Below are positions 8,009-17,729 of a DNA stretch of 64,000 nucleotides, one piece after another (position 1 is the first letter of the stretch; each line of letters opens with the position of its first letter). The stretch comes from Phycisphaerales bacterium. GTDB lineage: Bacteria; Planctomycetota; Phycisphaerae; Phycisphaerales; UBA1924. A program made the position numbers and the translations under genes. The notes beneath the pieces were generated by a model. That model made no database searches. It saw only the letters and a program-made list of their open reading frames with translations, and was not told the origin of the DNA. Location: assembly GCA_947459215.1 (NCBI GenBank), contig CANHCQ010000011.1, forward strand, positions 43,021 through 107,020, in the 5' to 3' direction.

Positions 8009-9043
8009 TCAAGAGACGTCGACCACCAGTGCGGTGACATCGCTCGCCGCCACCAGCATCGCGCTGGGCACCAGGGTCGCGGGAACAAGTCCGGTCTGGC
8101 CGCGGGTGAACGGCTGCTCGCTTCCGGCGCGGATCGTTCCGTTACCTGAGAGAACCGTAAACGCGTGCGCGCGGGTTGTAGCACCCGCCGCGTTCACATC
8201 CGCAATCGCGATCGACTCGCCCGCCTTCAGCCGCACCTCGTCCACGCGGAAGAATTCGGTCGTCACCAACCGCCCGCGCTTCGCGCCGGGCGCGAGCTTC
8301 GCCAGTGCCGGCGGCGGACCGAAGTCGGTACACTCGACGCTCTGGGCCACGTGCAGCTCCCGCCCCTTGCGGCCGTACTCCTTCGCCCAGTCGTACACCC
8401 GGAACGTCGTATCACTCGGCGTCTGCACCTCGGCGACCACGACACCCGCGCCCAGCGCGTGGATCGTGCCGCTGGGCAGGTTGTGGCACTCGCCGACAAT
8501 CGCCGGCACCGCCTGCATCACCTCGGGCACGCGCTCCTCGCGGATCGCACGTTCAAGATCCGCGCGGGTGACACCGGGCTTGAGTCCCTTGAAGATGACC
8601 GGCTCGTGCATCTGCCCGTTGGGACCTGCCACCTTCTGCGTGTGCAGGATGTACCAGCACTCGGTCTTCAAGTTCGCGCCGGGGTTCGCGTTCGCGAACG
8701 CCGGCGACGGGTGCACCTGAATAGACAGATGCTCGCGGGCGTCGAGGAACTTGACCAGCAGCGGGAACGCCCCGCTCGCGGACGCCTTGGTCGTGCCGAG
8801 CAAGTCACGCCCCCACTGCTTCACCGCGTCGCGGATGGTCTGACCCGCGAGCGGGCCGTTGGTGATCCTGGAGTGCTCGGCCCCGCCGCCGCCGCCGGAG
8901 ACGCTGGTGGAATCAAGATCAACCAGTTCCCACGACTCGCCGATGTTCCCCGCGGGCAACGTCTTGCCCAGGGCTTCGAGTGCGCGGCCACCCCACACCT
9001 TGTCCTTAAAGATCGGGGCGAAGAGCAGCGTGTAGGGCTTCAT
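8009..9043 (-). CDS. manA: Mannose-6-phosphate isomerase, class I
   Basis: 344 residues from the ATG at 9043 (MKPYTLLFAPIFKDKVWGG). The enzyme interconverts mannose-6-phosphate and fructose-6-phosphate with a single Zn ion. Cupin motifs are visible: FLDAREHLSIQVHPSP with the His ligands, KTECWYIL with the Glu, and GTIHALGAGVVVAEVQ. The length is near that of short Bacillus-type ManA. It is divergent from glgP with 117 bp between the starts, a sensible pairing for sugar supply and glycogen use. The longer open frame reaching 9979 is antisense to glgP. Confidence 0.9.
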   Translation of the reverse strand: MKPYTLLFAPIFKDKVWGGRALEALGKTLPAGNIGESWELVDLDSTSVSGGGGGAEHSRITNGPLAGQTIRDAVKQWGRDLLGTTKASASGAFPLLVKFLDAREHLSIQVHPSPAFANANPGANLKTECWYILHTQKVAGPNGQMHEPVIFKGLKPGVTRADLERAIREERVPEVMQAVPAIVGECHNLPSGTIHALGAGVVVAEVQTPSDTTFRVYDWAKEYGRKGRELHVAQSVECTDFGPPPALAKLAPGAKRGRLVTTEFFRVDEVRLKAGESIAIADVNAAGATTRAHAFTVLSGNGTIRAGSEQPFTRGQTGLVPATLVPSAMLVAASDVTALVVDVS

Positions 9044-9160
9044 TCGACCATTATCGGCACGGCGACGCCGCGGGATTGGCGGACCCACCCGGAGTTGCCG
9101 ATGTACCGCGGCGGCGGGCATCCCCCGCTCTCTACACTCCCGCTTCGCACGGAGGCTCCC

Positions 9161-10885
9161 ATGTCCGACCACGCTCGCGTCGCCTACTTCTCGATGGAAA
9201 TCGGCGTCGATCCGCTCGTTCCCACCTACTCCGGCGGGCTCGGCATGCTCGCGGGCGATTTGATCCGCTCCGCCGCCGACATTGCCCTGCCGCTGGTCGG
9301 TATCTCGCTCTTGCACCGCAAGGGCTACTTCCAGCAGTCGATCGACGCCTCGGGCATGCAGCAGGAAGCGCCCGTCGCCTGGAACCCGGCGGACAAGCTC
9401 GAGCTCATGAAGCCGCGGGTTGCCATGAAGCTCAACGGCCGAAAGGTCGCCATTCAGGCCTGGAAGTACACCGTCAAGCCGACCCACGCCGCCGGCAGGG
9501 ACGTCCCCGTCTACTTCCTCGACACCGACATCCCCGACAACGACCCGCACGATCGCCATCTCACCGATCAGCTCTACGGCGGCGACCATCGCCACCGCCT
9601 CGAACAGGAGGCCGTGCTCGGCATCGGCGGCATCTACATGCTCCGCGCCCTCGGCCACCGCGAGCTGAAGACCTATCACATGAACGAGGGCCACGGCGCG
9701 TTCGTCACCATCGAGCTCCTGGCCGAACACTCCTACAAGCGCAAGACCAGCCCCGCCGATCCCGAGGTCATCCAGGCCGTGCGTGCCGCGTGCGTCTTCA
9801 CCACCCACACCCCCGTCCCCGCCGGGCACGATCAGTTCTCGCTGCAGCAGGTCTTTGAGGCCCTCGGCGAGCAGTCGGCGATCTACGACGGCGCCCCATA
9901 CTGCCCCGGCGGCATGCTCAACATGACCCGGCTGGCCATGCACTACAGCCACTTCAGCAACGCCGTCGCTCGCCGCCACGCCGAAGTCTCACGCGACATG
10001 TTCCACGGCCACCGCATCGATTACGTGACCAACGGCGTGCACGCGCCGACGTGGCTCTCGCCCGAGATGCAGGCCCTGCTCGACAAGCACGCGCCACAAT
10101 GGCGCGCAGACTTCCGCGCCGTGCGCCGGGCCATGTTCATCCCCGATGCCGATCTCTTCGCCGCACACGCCGCCGGCAAAAAGCGGCTCCTCGAGCACGT
10201 CAACCAGCGCTGCGGCCTGTCGAGCTCGGCGGCCTTGGCGCCCGATCGCTTCACCATCGGCTTCGCCCGCCGCGCCACCGGATACAAGCGCGCCGACCTG
10301 CTCCTCACCGACGTCGAAGCGATCAAGCACATCGCCAGCAAGGTCGGCCCGATCCAGGTGATCTACGCCGGCAAGGCCCACCCCCGCGACCGCCAGGGCA
10401 AAGACATCATCAAGCACATCATCGAGAAGCTCGCAAGCCTCGCGCCGCACGTCCGCGGCGTCTTCGTTCCCAACTACGATTTCGCCCTCTGCCAGAAGAT
10501 GGTCTGCGGCGTGGACCTGTGGCTCAACAATCCCATCCCGCCGCTGGAAGCATCGGGCACCAGCGGCATGAAGGCGGCACTCAACGGCGTGCCCAGCCTG
10601 TCCACGCCCGACGGCTGGTGGCTTGAAGGCTGCGCCGAAGGACTGACGGGCTGGACGATCGGCCGCGACGACTTCGAGGCGAACACGTTCGCGCACGACC
10701 CCGGCCGCGTCGGGCGTGATGCCGTGTCGCTCTACAGCAAGCTGGAGCAGGAGATCCTGCCCTTGTACTACAAGGATCGCCCGATGTGGGCCAACGTGAT
10801 GCGCAGCGCGATCGCGATGAACGGCAGCCAGTTCAACACCAACCGCGCGATGGAGGAATACGCGAAGGTGGCGTACAAGCTGTAG
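9161..10885 (+). CDS. glgP: Alpha-glucan (glycogen/maltodextrin) phosphorylase, short form
   Basis: 574 residues from the ATG at 9161 with GGAGG upstream. The protein begins with VAYFSMEIGVDPLVPTYSGG, typical of the short thermophile/planctomycete-type phosphorylases. It has FARRATGYKRADLL for substrate and phosphate contacts, and the PLP site EASGTSGMKAALNGVPSLST, whose Lys carries pyridoxal phosphate. The enzyme releases glucose-1-phosphate from alpha-1,4-glucans. It is shorter than classic phosphorylases (about 800 aa). The stop lies 3 bp from the convergent lipoprotein gene. Confidence 0.92.
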   Translation: MSDHARVAYFSMEIGVDPLVPTYSGGLGMLAGDLIRSAADIALPLVGISLLHRKGYFQQSIDASGMQQEAPVAWNPADKLELMKPRVAMKLNGRKVAIQAWKYTVKPTHAAGRDVPVYFLDTDIPDNDPHDRHLTDQLYGGDHRHRLEQEAVLGIGGIYMLRALGHRELKTYHMNEGHGAFVTIELLAEHSYKRKTSPADPEVIQAVRAACVFTTHTPVPAGHDQFSLQQVFEALGEQSAIYDGAPYCPGGMLNMTRLAMHYSHFSNAVARRHAEVSRDMFHGHRIDYVTNGVHAPTWLSPEMQALLDKHAPQWRADFRAVRRAMFIPDADLFAAHAAGKKRLLEHVNQRCGLSSSAALAPDRFTIGFARRATGYKRADLLLTDVEAIKHIASKVGPIQVIYAGKAHPRDRQGKDIIKHIIEKLASLAPHVRGVFVPNYDFALCQKMVCGVDLWLNNPIPPLEASGTSGMKAALNGVPSLSTPDGWWLEGCAEGLTGWTIGRDDFEANTFAHDPGRVGRDAVSLYSKLEQEILPLYYKDRPMWANVMRSAIAMNGSQFNTNRAMEEYAKVAYKL

Positions 10886-10888
10886 CGT

Positions 10889-11635
10889 TCAACGCTCCAG
10901 CGAAGCGACGAACGCCACATCGGCGTCGCCGGGGTTCAGGACCTGACCGGTCTGCACGCGCTTGGCGTAGCTGAACTTCAACAGTTCGCCAATCCCGTCG
11001 GGATCGGCCAGAGCGCTGCCAGGAACAAAGATGTCGCGCGGAGCCGGGATGCGGCTTCCTGTGGGATTGAGCTTCACGAACTGCCAGTTCCGAACCAGCA
11101 CGCCGCGGGACGCGTCCTCGCCCTCGAAGTACACCCGCACCGGCCGATCGCGCTCAGCCTGGAGCACCATGATGGTGATCTGGGTGCTGTCGCCCACGGC
11201 GATGATCGTTGTGCCCTCGGCGGCGGCCACGACTCGCTTGACGACCACGATCGGCTGCGTGCCGCTGGCGATCACGAATCCGTTCTGGAGCGAAAGCGTG
11301 ACCGCGGAGTTGTGCACATCGGCACGAAGGCGGGTGCCGTCGGGTGGCGGGCCGACGAGCAGTTGATAGGTCGGGGTGCCGGGCGGTACGATCGGCTCGA
11401 GCAGAAACGTCTCGGGCGTGTCGAGCTGATAGCCATCGGTGAGGTAGCGACTCACGACGCGGAAGCCGGGCTCAGGGGTCGGCATATCCGCTCGGGCCTC
11501 TCGCGAGCGACCGCCGATTTCGCCGCCTTCGGCTCGCTCCGCAGGCCGCGCCGCGCATCCTCCCACATGGAGAGCGCCCGCGAGCACAAGACCGGCAAGA
11601 CCACCAACCCGAACCAACGCGATGCGAACGTTCAT
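10889..11635 (-). CDS. Lipoprotein of unknown function, coupled to CHASE2 kinase
   Basis: 248 residues with a lipobox (LHVGGC, Cys at about 27) after a hydrophobic segment, so it is probably a membrane-anchored periplasmic protein. The rest is beta-rich with no recognised domain. Its ATG overlaps the stop of the upstream kinase gene by ATGA, which implies translational coupling. It could be a ligand-binding or signalling partner of the kinase's extracytoplasmic CHASE2 sensor, but that is inference. Confidence 0.75.
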   Translation of the reverse strand: MNVRIALVRVGGLAGLVLAGALHVGGCAARPAERAEGGEIGGRSREARADMPTPEPGFRVVSRYLTDGYQLDTPETFLLEPIVPPGTPTYQLLVGPPPDGTRLRADVHNSAVTLSLQNGFVIASGTQPIVVVKRVVAAAEGTTIIAVGDSTQITIMVLQAERDRPVRVYFEGEDASRGVLVRNWQFVKLNPTGSRIPAPRDIFVPGSALADPDGIGELLKFSYAKRVQTGQVLNPGDADVAFVASLER

Positions 11636-13965
11636 GCAAGCCTCCCGCCGCTCAAAGGAGCGGACCCCGTGCGACGCCGTGTCGCCAGCTTACCGAGCCC
11701 CCAGCCGACGACCAGCGCGAGCAACCCCGCACCAATCGCCGCCAACGGGTTCCAGAGCATGCCGCCGACACGCAGGCTCAGCACGCTACCAGCAAACGGC
11801 AAGACTGTCAAAGCCGCCGCAAACCAGAGCACGCGCCGAGTCGCTAGCCCGAACCATGCGCCGGTGAGCGCCAGCAACGCGATCAGCCCGTGCATCGTGC
11901 GTTCGCTCGGCACTTGCATCGCATCGTCGCGGAGCAGCCGCTGCACGCCCGCGGCGTGGCTCCAGACGCCCGGCATCGGCTCGCCTCCCGGCGGCTCCTG
12001 CATGTCTCCCCCGTCGGCACTGGCGTTGCCAAGCAAGACGATCTGACCGGCAAACCGTTCCCGAAGCGCGTCGGGCGACATCGCCATCACCCGCTCCACG
12101 GGAGTCGTCGCGTCGAGCAAACGGGCCCGATCCAGCGGCACCAGCAGTTGCAGCACGCGATCGCCGGAGCGCAGCCCGAGCGCCGCGTCGTCCTCGGTGA
12201 TGGACTGCTCGCCGCTGACCCGCAGGTATATCGGTTCTCGCAGCGGGGCCCGCCGCGCGTCGTCGCGCAGGAAGCGGACTTCGAGCAGTCCGGCGTCGGC
12301 CAGCGAGAGCGCCGCACTCGGCGCCCGTGCGAGCGCGGCAAGCCGCAGCGACAGCGACGGCGTTGGCTCGCTCCCGGCCCTCATCAGCACCAGATCGAGC
12401 GCCCACGTATCAGGACCGGTGAATCCGCCCGTCACCGGGCCGGATGACGCTCGCTTCGCCAGATCGAGCGCGAGCGATGGCGTGCCATCGTCGCCGGGCG
12501 TCCACGATGGGGCCGCGAGCACCACCGGAATGCCCGCCCGACGGGCCGCGTCCAGCGCTTCGCTCAGCGCTTGGTCGTGCTCCGATGCGCGCCGAAAGAG
12601 CAGATCGATGCCGATCCCCCGCACGCCCGCGGCGGTGAGCCGCCGCACTAGGTCGGCGTACACACGACGCCACGACGCCCGCGCCTCATTGCTCACCTCG
12701 GCGATGCCAGCCGCCGCCCCGACCTGCTGCATGTCGGTGGTGTCGGTGATCGCGATGATCCGCGTGTCGGGCAGGTCGCCCGCCAGCGTGGTCGCCGGCG
12801 CCACACTGGCCATCGCGCCGTTGAACACGATCGACGCCCCGGTGTGCCGAAACACCAGCGGGGTCAGCACCAGCGACCCGATCATCGCGCTGGCGAGCGC
12901 GACAACCAGCGCCGCCAACATCGGCCGACGTGCGGTCAACTCAGCGGTTCGTCGCGTCGCCCGCTCCCGCATCGACTCGGGCCGCGCCGCGATGGGGCGG
13001 CCCTCAGCAAAGGCCCGCAGGTCCGCGGCGAGTTCCGGCACGCTCTGGTAGCGATCGGCCGCGTCGCGGCGCAGGCACTTGGCGACGATCACATCAAGAT
13101 CGAGCGGCACACCCGGAGCAAGCGAGCGCACCCGCGTCGCGTCGCGCTCGCAGATCGCATGCCGCAGCGACTCGCGGTCGCCACGGTCGCGTATCTCGTG
13201 CGGCGAACGGCCCGTCAGCATCTCGAACAGCACCGCGCCGATCGCGAAGATGTCCACGCGATGGTCGGCAGGCTGGCCGAGGATCTGCTCCGGAGCCATG
13301 TACTCCGGCGTGCCGATCACAACGCCGGTCGCGGTGACCGGTGAATCGATCGCGCCCGCCAGCGACTCACCCAGCACCTTGGCGATGCCGAAATCGATGA
13401 GCTTCACGCCGACTCGGCCGCCGCTCCACGCGGGCGTGACCAGGATGTTCGACGGCTTGAGGTCGCGGTGCACGATGCCGGCGTCGTGAGCCGCGGCGAT
13501 CGCGTCGCACACGAGCAATACGAGCGCGACGACCTCGTTCGCCGCAGGGCGATGCTCGCGGAGATAACGCTCGAGCGTCGTGCTCGCCTCGACAAGCTCC
13601 ATGACGAGATACGGCACGCTCAGGCCGTGCTCGTCGCGGTGAATGCCGGCGTCGATGACACCCGCGATGCCGGCGTGGCGCAGCCGGGCGAGCATCCTTC
13701 CTTCGCTCTCAAACCGCGCGAGCAGATCAGGCCGCACCAGACCGGGCTTCATCACCTTCAAAGCAACCCGCCGACGCAGCGCTTCCTGCTCGGCCTCATA
13801 GACCAAGCCCATGCCGCCGGAACCGAGCAACGCGAGGATGCGATAGCCGGCGATGCGGACGGACGTCGGCGTGCCGACGACGCCCGGCGACGCCGCGGTG
13901 GGACGGTCGCCGGGATCGCCCTTCCAGGCGTGATCGGCGGAGGTTGGATCGGGGTTGGGGTTCAT
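11632..13965 (-). CDS. Ser/Thr protein kinase with extracytoplasmic CHASE2 sensor
   Basis: 777 residues from the ATG at 13965 (MNPNPDP). The N-terminal Hanks-type kinase has GSGGMG (48-53), VALK with Lys70, HRDLKPSN (166-173) and DFG (191-193), so it should be active. A membrane helix near residue 365 (LVVALASAMIGSLVL) precedes a CHASE2-like domain (ADLVRRLTAAGVRGIGIDLLF; PVVLAAP; IVLLGNASADGGD). Three more hydrophobic helices end the protein. CHASE2 senses external signals of unknown nature. The coupled lipoprotein overlaps the stop codon. Confidence 0.9.
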   Translation of the reverse strand: MNPNPDPTSADHAWKGDPGDRPTAASPGVVGTPTSVRIAGYRILALLGSGGMGLVYEAEQEALRRRVALKVMKPGLVRPDLLARFESEGRMLARLRHAGIAGVIDAGIHRDEHGLSVPYLVMELVEASTTLERYLREHRPAANEVVALVLLVCDAIAAAHDAGIVHRDLKPSNILVTPAWSGGRVGVKLIDFGIAKVLGESLAGAIDSPVTATGVVIGTPEYMAPEQILGQPADHRVDIFAIGAVLFEMLTGRSPHEIRDRGDRESLRHAICERDATRVRSLAPGVPLDLDVIVAKCLRRDAADRYQSVPELAADLRAFAEGRPIAARPESMRERATRRTAELTARRPMLAALVVALASAMIGSLVLTPLVFRHTGASIVFNGAMASVAPATTLAGDLPDTRIIAITDTTDMQQVGAAAGIAEVSNEARASWRRVYADLVRRLTAAGVRGIGIDLLFRRASEHDQALSEALDAARRAGIPVVLAAPSWTPGDDGTPSLALDLAKRASSGPVTGGFTGPDTWALDLVLMRAGSEPTPSLSLRLAALARAPSAALSLADAGLLEVRFLRDDARRAPLREPIYLRVSGEQSITEDDAALGLRSGDRVLQLLVPLDRARLLDATTPVERVMAMSPDALRERFAGQIVLLGNASADGGDMQEPPGGEPMPGVWSHAAGVQRLLRDDAMQVPSERTMHGLIALLALTGAWFGLATRRVLWFAAALTVLPFAGSVLSLRVGGMLWNPLAAIGAGLLALVVGWGLGKLATRRRTGSAPLSGGRLA

Positions 13966-14150
13966 CAAGACGCGTCGGGCGACACCCCAGCCTACCGCGT
14001 CCGCGCCGATCCCGCGGCCCGCCAGAGCCCGGGACACGGATTCCGTGAAGTTCGCGGCCGCGGGACCGGAGTTCGGTTGCCGAACGGGCAATCCGGCGCA
14101 CACGGAAAGAAGCGACGGCTTCTCGTGGCCCCGTGCGCTCGAAGGTCCTT

Positions 14151-14832
14151 ATGAAGATTGCATTCGCGTCATTTGCCGTAGCCCTTGTTTCGTCCCTTGC
14201 CGGTGCCGCCTGGGGCTTGAAGTTTGAGGTAAGTTCCGACGGCGGCGCGACGTGGACCAACAACGTGAACGCGCTGCCGGGTGAACGCGCTGCCGGGGCA
14301 GACGATCACCTTCCGCCTCGGCTCGTACTTCGACGTGGGAACGAAGGTCACGACAGCCGATGGCACTGGGAATGCGATGGCGCTCAACCGCTTCACGGGT
14401 TCGAATCAGTTCACGAACTTCGGAATGGGTGATATGTTCGGGAGTCTGGTACGGACCGCGACGAGCGGTGGACAGGCGATCATCGGGACCAGCGGCGGAG
14501 CGATCGGAGGCACCGCCATTACCTCGTTTGCGGGCCAACTGCTGCTCACGCTGCCCAGCACGCCGGAGACCTATTACCAGATCTTCCGGGGCGAGATCAA
14601 GATTAGTAACGTGATCTTCACGCCCCGCGTGCTCACCTTCAAGAACAAGACCTTCGGCTCCGGCACGACGAAGGGCCTGACGTTTTACCACGACGCATCC
14701 GCGGCCAACAAGCAGTCCGCCCAGCCCGACGAGCCCCGCACCGATCTTGAGGCGTCGATCAATGTGATTCCCACACCGGCTTCATTGGCGGTGCTCGGCG
14801 TGGCCGGTGTTCTTCTGCGTCGCCGTCGTTAG
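14151..14832 (+). pseudogene. PEP-CTERM-like exported protein broken by 16-bp tandem duplication
   Basis: The 5' part (ATG 14151) encodes a signal peptide (MKIAFASFAVALVSSLAGA) and KFEVSSDGGATWTNNVNALPG. At 14265-14296 the 16-bp unit GTGAACGCGCTGCCGG occurs twice in tandem, shifting the frame. With one copy removed, the frame runs directly into QTITFRLGSYFDVGTKV and on to 14832. The C-terminus (VIPTPASLAVLGVAGVLLRRRR minus its last Arg) is PEP-CTERM-like: a short Pro motif, a hydrophobic helix and an Arg cluster, which targets proteins to an exosortase-type system. It could be a true disruption, a reversible switch or a sequencing error. Confidence 0.75.
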
Positions 14833-15521
14833 ACGTGCTTCACAACATCGCCGATGGGGTAGCGAACCTTGGCCATACCGGCGATGGCGTCGTCTGCCGC
14901 GCGGTAACCGGCGGTGGCGACGCAGAGCGTGGTGTAGTCGTTGCCCAACACCGGCCGCAGCGCCTCGTCGTACTGCTTGGGATCAATACCTTCCATCGGG
15001 CAGGCGTCGATGCCGAGATTGGCGGCGGCGGTGAGGAAGACACCCAGCGCGATGTAGACCTGCTTGGCGGCCCAGAGCGCGGTGTCGAAGCCGGGCTGGT
15101 TCGCGAAACCGAGCATCATGTTCTTGTACCCGTCGAGCGACGCGACCGGCACGCCGCGGGTGGCGGCGATGCTGTCGATGTAGCACTGCACGTCCTCGGC
15201 CCCCAGCGTGGTCCGGCGCGCGAACGCGATCAGGTGCGAGGCGTCGGTGATCTGCGACTGGTTCCAGCTCGCGCCCTTGAGCTTCTCACGCAGAGCCTTG
15301 TCGTTGATCACCACGAAGCGCCACGGCTGCAGGCCGAAGCTGGAAGGCGACAGAACCGTCGCGTGCTCCAGGGCCTGCCACGTGGCGGCGGGGATCTTCT
15401 TGCTCGCGTCGAACTTCTTCACCGCGTACCGCCACTGCAGGTTGTTGATCAGGGCGGCGGTGTCGATGGGCTTGGGGGAAAGGGTGGAGGGGGAGGAGGG
15501 GGAGGTGGGGGCGGTCGTCAT
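14829..15521 (-). CDS. Nitroreductase-family FMN oxidoreductase
   Basis: 230 residues from the ATG at 15521; a GTG at 15533 is an alternative start. The features are those of NAD(P)H-dependent NfsB-like enzymes: LQWRYAVKKFDASKKIP, SPSSFGLQPWRFVVI (FMN contact), LGVFLTAAANLGIDACPMEG and KVRYPIGDVV at the C-terminus. Such enzymes act as homodimers and reduce nitro or quinone compounds or serve as dihydropteridine-type reductases. The Ser/Pro-rich N-terminal tail (PTSPSSPSTLSP) is low complexity. The stop overlaps that of the convergent PEP-CTERM-like gene. Confidence 0.88.
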   Translation of the reverse strand: MTTAPTSPSSPSTLSPKPIDTAALINNLQWRYAVKKFDASKKIPAATWQALEHATVLSPSSFGLQPWRFVVINDKALREKLKGASWNQSQITDASHLIAFARRTTLGAEDVQCYIDSIAATRGVPVASLDGYKNMMLGFANQPGFDTALWAAKQVYIALGVFLTAAANLGIDACPMEGIDPKQYDEALRPVLGNDYTTLCVATAGYRAADDAIAGMAKVRYPIGDVVKHV

Positions 15522-15699
15522 CGAAGTACTCACGGTTGGTGTCGGATTCGTCCAAAGAGTACGGTCTGATGCCACGGACGCGGTTTGGTTCCACGCCCAT
15601 TGCAGCCCAGCGTATCCCGAATGCAATGGCAGATTTCTGCTTCCAACATGCCTCAGGATGCTGTAGATTGCTCGCCCGACTCTCTCCGGCGCCAACCCC

Positions 15700-17478
15700 A
15701 TGAGCAACACCCCTTCTCCGACATCCGCCCGCACCGGCAACGGCATCCTCGACTTCATCGAGTGGCTCGGCAACAAGATCCCCGAGCCCGCGGTGCTCTT
15801 TGCGCTCTTCGCGGCGATCGTCGTCGTCGTCGCCGCCATCGGCGATGCGGCCGGCTGGAAGGTCCAGCCAGTGCAACCCAAGGTCCAGCTCGTCGAGAAG
15901 AAAGACGCAAGCGGGAACGTCGTCACGCACGCCGACGGCAAGCCGGTGATGATCCCGGTCCTCGGAGCCGATGGACGCCCGGAGATCATTCTGGAGAAGA
16001 AGGGCGACCCGATCGCCCCGCGCACGCTGCTCACCAGCGAGGGCATCTATTGGATGTTCTCGTCGATGCTGCGGAACTTCACGCACCTGCCGGCGCTGGG
16101 GCTCATCTTCGTCAGCATCCTGGGCATCGGACTGGCGGAAAAGTTTGGCATGTTCGGGGCGGCGATGCGCTGGCTTGCCCAGATCGCGCCCAAGCCGCTC
16201 CTCACGCCGATCATCGTGATGGTGGGCGCCAACAGCTCGCTGGCGAGCGACGCGGGGTACATCATCCTGCCGCCGCTGGCCGCCGCGCTGTACGCCGCGA
16301 TGGGGCGCTCGCCGATCGCGGGGCTAGCGGCCGCGTTCAGCGGCGTCGCGGGCGGCTTCTGCGCCGGCTTCAGCCTCAATGCCAGCGACACCTTCATGGC
16401 CGGTCAGGCCCAGCAAGCGGCCCAGATCATCGACCCGGCCCGCGACGTCCTGCCCACCGCCAACTGGGTCTTCAAGGGTGTCTCGGTCCTCGTCCTCATG
16501 GTCGCGGGCTGGCTGGTCACCGACAAGATTGTCGAGCCCCGGCTCTTGGCCGCCGAGAAGAACAAGTCACCCGGCGCGCCCGCCGACGCCGCCGATCAGA
16601 AGACGATCCACGACATGAGCCTCAGTTCGGTCGAGAAGCGTGGCCTGCTCGCGGCCCTGGTGGCCATGATCGCGGTGACCGGCGTCTTCCTCGCTCTGAT
16701 CTTCATGCCCGGCGCTCCGCTGCACGGGCAGGGCCAGCAGACACTCGCCAACGGGCACGTGCTCATGAGCGGGCCCGCGACGGCGCTCAAGGGTGAGGGC
16801 ACCAACGCCCTGCGCCTGCTCGAAGCCCCCGGCCACCGCTGGGCCCACGTCATCGTTCCGATGATGCTCTTCGTCTTCCTGATCCCCGGCATGGCCTACG
16901 GCATCGTCGTCGGCACGCTCCGCACCCAGAAGGATTTCGTCGACGCCATGCAGTCCGGCGTCAAGTCCATCGTGCCGGTGCTGACCATCATGTTCTTCCT
17001 CGGCCAGTTCGTCGAGTACTTCAAGTACACCCAGCTCGACCGCATGCTCGCCTACGCCGGCGGCCAGTTGCTGGTCTCGGCCGACCTGCCCATCCCGCTC
17101 CTGATCGTCGCGTTCATCCTCATCGTCATCGCCGGCGACTTCGCGATGAGCGGCCTGATGAGCAAGTTCGCCGTCATGGCCCCGATCTTCGTGCCCATGT
17201 TCATGTTCGTGGGCATCAGCCCCGAACTGATGATGGCGTGCTACCGCATCGGCGACAGCGTGGTGAACGTCGTGACGCCGCTCAACAGCTACGCCCTGAT
17301 CGTGCTGGCGGTGCTGCAGAAGTACAAGCCGGGCGCTGGGCTGGGCACGCAGATCGCGCTCATGCTGCCGTACTCGGTGGTCTACTTCCTGTTCTGGACC
17401 GCGCTGCTCTTGGCGTGGTACATGGTGGGTGCAGACCTCGGCCCGGGCGGGCCGCTGACGTACACGCCGCCGCACTGA
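15700..17478 (+). CDS. abgT: AbgT-family transporter
   Basis: 592 residues with about ten to twelve membrane helices. It starts GNGILDFIEWLGNKIPEPAVLF, as in AbgT proteins, and contains the family segments GLAEKFGMFGAAMRW, NSSLASDAGYIILPPLAAAL and GDFAMSGLMSKFAVMAPIFVPMF-like helices near 480-500. The family imports p-aminobenzoyl-glutamate or exports sulfonamide-type antimetabolites using ion gradients. A hydrophilic insertion between helices 1 and 2 (about residues 55-110) is typical. No folate gene lies next to it, so the substrate is inferred from the family. Confidence 0.9.
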   Translation: MSNTPSPTSARTGNGILDFIEWLGNKIPEPAVLFALFAAIVVVVAAIGDAAGWKVQPVQPKVQLVEKKDASGNVVTHADGKPVMIPVLGADGRPEIILEKKGDPIAPRTLLTSEGIYWMFSSMLRNFTHLPALGLIFVSILGIGLAEKFGMFGAAMRWLAQIAPKPLLTPIIVMVGANSSLASDAGYIILPPLAAALYAAMGRSPIAGLAAAFSGVAGGFCAGFSLNASDTFMAGQAQQAAQIIDPARDVLPTANWVFKGVSVLVLMVAGWLVTDKIVEPRLLAAEKNKSPGAPADAADQKTIHDMSLSSVEKRGLLAALVAMIAVTGVFLALIFMPGAPLHGQGQQTLANGHVLMSGPATALKGEGTNALRLLEAPGHRWAHVIVPMMLFVFLIPGMAYGIVVGTLRTQKDFVDAMQSGVKSIVPVLTIMFFLGQFVEYFKYTQLDRMLAYAGGQLLVSADLPIPLLIVAFILIVIAGDFAMSGLMSKFAVMAPIFVPMFMFVGISPELMMACYRIGDSVVNVVTPLNSYALIVLAVLQKYKPGAGLGTQIALMLPYSVVYFLFWTALLLAWYMVGADLGPGGPLTYTPPH

Positions 17479-17729
17479 TGCTCGGAGTCTCAGGCCCATG
17501 CAATGGGCCGGAGCCCGTTGCCAGACGCGCAGCGTCTGGTGGCAGAATCGCACCCTCTCGGTACGGTTATTGCTGGTCCGCACGCGGAACGGGCGGCCGT
17601 TCTGTCGATTGGAGCGCCGCTCGCCCATCTCAGGGGCGATCCAATCTAAGAACAACCGAAGCCGGCGATTGCGCCGGCATTCGTATTCGCCTCCCATGAC
17701 ATTCGAGAACAGCGGACTTCCAATCGTGC
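17479..17729. other. Intergenic hairpins between convergent genes
   Basis: No gene is supported. Three hairpins are visible: GGCCCAT-GCA-ATGGGCC near 17500, CCAGACGC-GCA-GCGTCTGG near 17522, and GCCGGCG-ATTG-CGCCGGC at 17661-17678. The last lies between the stops of abgT and the prepilin-like gene and could end transcription from either side, although no T run follows. Confidence 0.4.

Noticed and set aside
7807..8184. N-terminal extension of the serine hydrolase frame
   Set aside because: It is made of the GGTGCCA repeat and antisense manA sequence; the signal peptide starts at the ATG at 7806.
9161..9979. Long minus-strand open frame extending the manA frame to 9979
   Set aside because: It is antisense to the well-supported glgP gene, and manA homology begins only at the ATG at 9043.
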